44,387 bases of DNA from contig CAZTOZ010000055.1 of NCBI GenBank assembly GCA_964614535.1, positions 1 through 44,387 on the forward strand, in the 5' to 3' direction. Origin of the DNA: JALSHZ01 sp964614535 (GTDB lineage: Bacteria > Pseudomonadota > Gammaproteobacteria > UWMA-0217). Below the pieces are notes generated by a model. It searched no databases, had not been told where the DNA came from, and was given only the letters and a program-made list of their open reading frames with translations. Each line of letters starts with the position of its first letter. Within the stretch, counting starts at the first letter, position 1. A program made the translations under genes and the position numbers. This document shows positions 40,381 to 44,387 of the stretch, in pieces.

Positions 40381-43300
40381 GCGGCTTTCTCGTTGCTGGG
40401 CGTGAGGCGGTCGAGGATTCTATCAACCCAGCCGATGCGGCTGGTCAAATCCCCCGCCTCGGGCAGTGAAAAACGCAGTTTCTCCTGACCGTCCATGGCA
40501 AAGTGCTGTGACTCCTGCTGGATCAGCTCGATCAGGGCCGGTACGTCGATATCGGGCTCGCTGGCGAACAGCATGCGTCCGCTGACCGGGCCGAGGTCGA
40601 TCTTGGTGATCCCCAGTGGCGCGGCGCGCAGCTTGATGCGGGCCGCCTCGAATAGCGTCTTGGCAGCCTCTGGCAGCAGCCCGAAGCGGTCGATCAGCTC
40701 CACCTGCAGCTCGCGCAGTGCCGCTTCGTCGGCGGCACTGGCGATGCGCTTGTAGAGGATCAGCCGTTCGTGGACGTCGTGGACGTAGTCCTCCGGCAGC
40801 AGTGCCGGCACGCCCAGGTCCACCTCGGTGGCATGCCGGGCATCGTCCAGTGTCTCGGGGAGGGTGCCGGACTTGAGCGCCTTGACCGCCCGTTGCAGCA
40901 GTTCGTTGTACATCGTGAAGCCCACCTCCTGGATCTGCCCGCTCTGGCCCTCCCCGAGCAGTTCGCCGGCGCCACGGATCTCCAGGTCGTGGGTGGCCAG
41001 GGTGAAGCCGACGCCGAGATCCTCCAGTGACTCGATGGCCTCCAGCCGCTTGACGGCGTCGGGCGTCATCGCGCGCCGCTCCGGCGTGATCAGATAGGCG
41101 TAGGCGCGGTGGTGAGAGCGCCCCACCCGTCCGCGTAGCTGATGGAGCTGCGACAGACCGAACCTGTCGGCCCGCTGGATGATGATGGTGTTGGCGCCGG
41201 GCAGGTCGATGCCGGTCTCGATGATGGTGGTGCAGACGAGAATGTTGAAACGCTGATGGACGAAGTCGAGCATCACCTGCTCCAACTCGGCTTCACGCAT
41301 CTGCCCGTGGGCGATGCGGATGCTCGCCTCCGGCAGCAGCTCTGCCAGCTCCCGCGCCGCCTTTTCGATGGTCTTGACCTCGTTGTGGAGGAAGTACACC
41401 TGACCGCCGCGCCGGATCTCGCGCTGGCAGGCCTCGCGGATCAGGTTGGCGTCCCACTGGGTGACGAAGGTCTTGATGGCGTGGCGTTCCACCGGCGGGG
41501 TGGCGATGATCGATAGATCCCGCAACCCCGACAGCGACATATTGAGCGTCCGCGGGATCGGTGTCGCCGTCAGCGTGAGAATGTCCACCTCGGCCCGCAG
41601 CGCCTTGAGTCGCTCCTTGTGGCGGACGCCGAAGCGCTGCTCCTCGTCGATGATGACGAGGCCGAGGTTCTTGAACCGGACGTCCTTCTGCAGCAGCTTG
41701 TGGGTGCCGATGACGATGTCCACCTTGCCGGCGGCCAGATCCGCGAGAATGGTCTTCTGCTGTTTTGGCGTCTGGAACCGCGACAGCACCTCGACCCGGA
41801 TCGGCCAGTCGGAGAAGCGGTCGGCGAAGTTGGTGCCATGCTGCTGGGCCAGCAGTGTGGTCGGCACCAGCACCGCCACCTGGCGGCCTGCGTTGGCGAC
41901 GACGAAGGCGGCCCGCATCGCCACCTCGGTCTTGCCGAAACCGACATCGCCACAGACCACACGGTCCATCGGTTGCGACGACTCCAGATCCTTCAGCACG
42001 GCGTCGATGGCCTGCTGTTGGTCCTCGGTCTCCTCGAACGGGAAGGCGGCGGCGAAGGCCTGATACTCGGCATCACCGATGGCGTAGGCATGCCCCTTGC
42101 GGGCGGCGCGACGGGCGTGGATCTCCAGCAACTCGGCGGCCACGTCGCGGGCCTTCTCCGCGGCGCGGCGTTTGGCCCGCTGCCACTGCTCGCCACCGAG
42201 CTTGTGCAGCGGTGCGTGATCCTCGTCGGCGCCGGTGTAGCGGCTGATCAGGTGCAGCGAGGCCACTGGCACATAGAGCTTGTCGCCGCCAGCGTACTCC
42301 AGCGTCAGATACTCCGCCTCCACCCCGCCGGCGTCGAGGCGCTGCAGGCCCAGATAGCGACCGATGCCGTGGTCCTCGTGCACCACCGGCGAACCGATGT
42401 GCAGATCGGTGAGATTGCGGATGATGGCGTCGGCGTCACGGGTGGGGCGTCGGCGCCGGCGGGTACGGTTGACCCGGTCGGCAAAGAGGTGATTCTCGGA
42501 GATGATGCCGATGCCGTCGGCGGTCAGCGCCACGCCCTGCTCCAGCGGCGCCACGGTGATCCCGAGCCGTGCCTTCGATGAGGTGAAGCCATGCCAGTCG
42601 TTGACTGTCTTTGGACGGATCCCGGCGGGGTGGAGTGCGTCGATGATGAATTCGCGCCGCCCCGGCGAGTCGGCCAGGAACAGCACCCGGCCGTCGTGGT
42701 TGTCGAGGTAGTTCTGCAACGCCTCCAGCGGCCTCTCCTGCCGTACCTTGAACGTCAGGTCGGGCAGGGCGGCGGTGGCAAAGTTGAGTACGCCGTCGCC
42801 GCCGATCTGCTCGTTGCGCGAGAGGGTGAGCGCCGGTCGCCCCCCGAGGGCGGCGCGGGCCTCGTCCGGGGAGAGGTAGATCTCGTCCGGCGCCAGCAGT
42901 GGACGTTCGATGTCGTGGCGGCGTTGCTCGTAGCGGCCCTCCAGCTCGGTCCAGAAGTGGTCGATCTCCTCGTCCACCGTGTCGAGGCGGCAGATCAGCG
43001 CATTCTCCGGCAGATAGTCGAACAGCGACGCCACCGAATCGTGGAACAGCGGCAGATAGTATTCGATGCCCCCCACCGGCGTGCCATCCGAGACACTGGT
43101 GTAGATCCGCGACTTCTGCGGATCGCCCTCGAACCGCTCGCGGTAGCGGCGGCGAAAGGCCTTGATCCCCGCCTCGTCGAGCGGAAACTCGTGGGCCGGC
43201 AGCAGTCGCATCTCCTCCAGGCGGGTGATCGACTTCTGGGTCTCCGGGTCGAAGCTGCGCAGCGACTCGATTTCGTCATCGAACAGATCGATGCGAAACG

Positions 43301-43856
43301 GCAACTCCGAACCCATCGGGAACACATCCACCAACGCGCCGCGCAGCGCATACTCGCCGTGACTCACCACCTGATGGACGGCCCGATAGCCCGCGCTCTC
43401 CAGCCGTTGGCGGAAAGCCTCGGTATCGATCCGGTCGCCGGGCTTCAGATCGAACCCCGTCCCCATCACATAGGCCACCGGCGCCAACCGCTGCATCAGC
43501 GTGCTCACCGGCAGAATCAGCAGCCCGCTGCGGCGTGACGGCAGCCGATGAAGAATCTCCAGCCGCTGCGAAATGATGTCCTCGTGGGGTGAGAAGAGGT
43601 CGTAGGGCAGCGTCTCCCAGTCTGGCAGATGCCACAACTGATCCCCCTTCTGGCCGAGAAAGAAACGGGTCTCCAGCGTCATCCGGTCCGCCGTGTGACT
43701 GTCCGGCGTCACCAGCACCACCAGCGAGCGGCGCTTGCGCACCAACTCTGCCAGCGCCAGCGCCAGACCCGCGCCATAGAGCCGGCCCCAGCGGTCGTGC
43801 CGCTCGGCCAGCGTCGCCAGATTGCCCTTGAGCAGGGGAGAGAGAGAATCGGTCAT
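40377..43856 (-). CDS. mfd: Transcription-repair coupling factor
   Basis: Mfd removes RNA polymerase stalled at DNA damage and recruits UvrA. The 1159-residue protein has the usual order. A UvrB-like homology region (GRLYGAGLALALAELV, WETLPYDLFSPHEDIISQRL) leads to the RNA polymerase-interacting domain near 500 (VHEDHGIGRYLGLQ). RecG-like translocase motifs follow: Walker A GDVGFGKT at 636-643, Walker B DEEQ at 737-740, TATPIPRT and GRVGRSHHRAYAYL. The C-terminal UvrA-masking TRCF domain ends it. ATG 43856 begins the protein; no strong ribosome site is visible. It overlaps the following 135-residue gene by four bases. Confidence 0.98.
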   Translation of the reverse strand: MTDSLSPLLKGNLATLAERHDRWGRLYGAGLALALAELVRKRRSLVVLVTPDSHTADRMTLETRFFLGQKGDQLWHLPDWETLPYDLFSPHEDIISQRLEILHRLPSRRSGLLILPVSTLMQRLAPVAYVMGTGFDLKPGDRIDTEAFRQRLESAGYRAVHQVVSHGEYALRGALVDVFPMGSELPFRIDLFDDEIESLRSFDPETQKSITRLEEMRLLPAHEFPLDEAGIKAFRRRYRERFEGDPQKSRIYTSVSDGTPVGGIEYYLPLFHDSVASLFDYLPENALICRLDTVDEEIDHFWTELEGRYEQRRHDIERPLLAPDEIYLSPDEARAALGGRPALTLSRNEQIGGDGVLNFATAALPDLTFKVRQERPLEALQNYLDNHDGRVLFLADSPGRREFIIDALHPAGIRPKTVNDWHGFTSSKARLGITVAPLEQGVALTADGIGIISENHLFADRVNRTRRRRRPTRDADAIIRNLTDLHIGSPVVHEDHGIGRYLGLQRLDAGGVEAEYLTLEYAGGDKLYVPVASLHLISRYTGADEDHAPLHKLGGEQWQRAKRRAAEKARDVAAELLEIHARRAARKGHAYAIGDAEYQAFAAAFPFEETEDQQQAIDAVLKDLESSQPMDRVVCGDVGFGKTEVAMRAAFVVANAGRQVAVLVPTTLLAQQHGTNFADRFSDWPIRVEVLSRFQTPKQQKTILADLAAGKVDIVIGTHKLLQKDVRFKNLGLVIIDEEQRFGVRHKERLKALRAEVDILTLTATPIPRTLNMSLSGLRDLSIIATPPVERHAIKTFVTQWDANLIREACQREIRRGGQVYFLHNEVKTIEKAARELAELLPEASIRIAHGQMREAELEQVMLDFVHQRFNILVCTTIIETGIDLPGANTIIIQRADRFGLSQLHQLRGRVGRSHHRAYAYLITPERRAMTPDAVKRLEAIESLEDLGVGFTLATHDLEIRGAGELLGEGQSGQIQEVGFTMYNELLQRAVKALKSGTLPETLDDARHATEVDLGVPALLPEDYVHDVHERLILYKRIASAADEAALRELQVELIDRFGLLPEAAKTLFEAARIKLRAAPLGITKIDLGPVSGRMLFASEPDIDVPALIELIQQESQHFAMDGQEKLRFSLPEAGDLTSRIGWVDRILDRLTPSNEKAA

Positions 43857-44246
43857 TGCTGCAACGACTATGGAAAGCGCGAAAGTGTTGCACAGAGCGG
43901 GTGGGGAAGGCTACCGGCAAGATGGGGCCACGCAACAGGGGCAGACCTTGCAGGCGGGGGGGCTATGGCCTGGTCTTCCTCCACTCACCGTTCACGTGCG
44001 CCGTTGTCCGCCGCGACCGAAGGGGGGCATCGGCCATGGGAGGCCGATCGAGCGCTGGGCCAAAGGGTGTGGGTCCAGGCCGACCCTGGAAGACGTGCTG
44101 GACAATGGAAATGAGCGTGAGCGGGGTGTCGTTGAGGCGGGGCCATAGATTGTGGAAACAGGGAATCATTGCTTCAGACAGCGCGGCAAGAGTTTTTTCT
44201 ATGGTGCTGCCGTAGATCTGATTTGGTTTGTGATATCCGGGTTGTC
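43857..44246. other. 390-base gap upstream of mfd, no gene assigned
   Basis: The stretch holds no reading frame with protein-like content that I trust. The minus-strand half next to 44246 is AT-richer (for example, ttttttcta near 44193). The mfd promoter should be here, but only weak elements (a CATAGT near 43870) are visible. No tRNA, terminator or repeat was recognised. Confidence 0.5.
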
Positions 44247-44387
44247 CTACAACTCCCGCGACGCAAAATCCGCCAGCCTGGATCGTTCGCCGGTGGTCAG
44301 GGTGATGTGGCCGCTGTGTTCCCATGCCTTGAATTTGTCCACCACATAGGTGAGTCCCGAGGTGGTTTCGGTGAGATAGGGGGTGTC
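44247..44387 (-). CDS. C-terminal fragment of an unidentified protein (runs off the window)
   Basis: The minus-strand frame from the window edge to TAG at 44249-44247 encodes 46 residues starting DTPYLTETTSGLTYVV and ending SRLADFASREL. The codon use is GC-rich and protein-like, with a hydrophobic/charged pattern and no internal stop. I do not recognise the family from this piece. It is on the same strand as mfd but 390 bases upstream, so it is probably a separate transcription unit. Confidence 0.6.
   Translation of the reverse strand, partial: DTPYLTETTSGLTYVVDKFKAWEHSGHITLTTGERSRLADFASREL

Noticed and set aside
43963..44325. 120-codon minus-strand frame upstream of mfd
   Set aside because: It overlaps the end of the partial gene in a different frame and has uneven, non-domain-like composition.

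Overview
The window is a high-GC, gene-dense chromosomal segment of a Gammaproteobacterium. The evidence is the gene set and order: glnE-ilvE-zinc-finger protein-hldE, a fimT-pilV-pilW-pilX-pilY1-pilE minor-pilin operon in the Pseudomonas order, mfd, mnmH, and OmpA-type envelope proteins. An SQR-like flavoprotein and a TDT/NifX-like/Crp-Fnr group would suit a sulfur- or redox-versatile environmental lineage, but the species cannot be named from sequence alone.

Layout. 1-1.6 kb: an IS630-type transposase fragment and an AT-richer family 4 glycosyltransferase, probably the edge of an LPS or polysaccharide locus. 1.6-7.05 kb (minus): glnE-ilvE-zf-CHCC-hldE, joining nitrogen control, branched-chain amino acid synthesis and LPS heptose activation. 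7.2-9.1 kb (minus): DUF6502-like protein, lipoprotein and TerB-like protein. 9.2-13.6 kb (plus): GT2, nucleosidase-like protein, SDR and a secreted alpha/beta hydrolase with a GlyGly-CTERM-like tail. 13.6-16.5 kb (minus): IMPase-family phosphatase, methylthioribose kinase (MtnK) and sugar nucleotidylyltransferase, tightly coupled. 16.7-18.7 kb (minus): M1-type metallopeptidase. 18.8-21.8 kb (plus): ChaN-PDZ lipoprotein, OmpA-like anchored protein and an outer-membrane barrel. 21.9-23.6 kb (minus): mnmH coupled to an ICMT/NnrU/MddA-like methyltransferase. 23.8-26.6 kb (plus): TDT transporter, NifX-like protein, FNR-like regulator and a small conserved protein. 26.6-32.6 kb (minus): minor pilins and PilY1. 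32.8-34.3 kb (minus): SQR-like flavoprotein and a possible small membrane protein. 34.6-37.5 kb (plus): GGDEF/EAL and HDOD signalling proteins behind a sigma-28-like promoter, closed by a bidirectional terminator. 37.5-43.9 kb (minus): a coiled-coil OmpA protein, a small unknown protein and mfd. 44.2 kb to the end: the C-terminus of an unidentified protein.

The part most likely to hide an undescribed pathway is 9.2-16.5 kb. There a methylthioribose kinase, which makes a sugar 1-phosphate, is translationally linked to a phosphatase and a nucleotidylyltransferase. They face an operon with a nucleosidase-like enzyme, a glycosyltransferase and an oxidoreductase. Together these could make and transfer an activated 5-substituted ribose. 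That reading is inference; each family assignment is better supported than the pathway.
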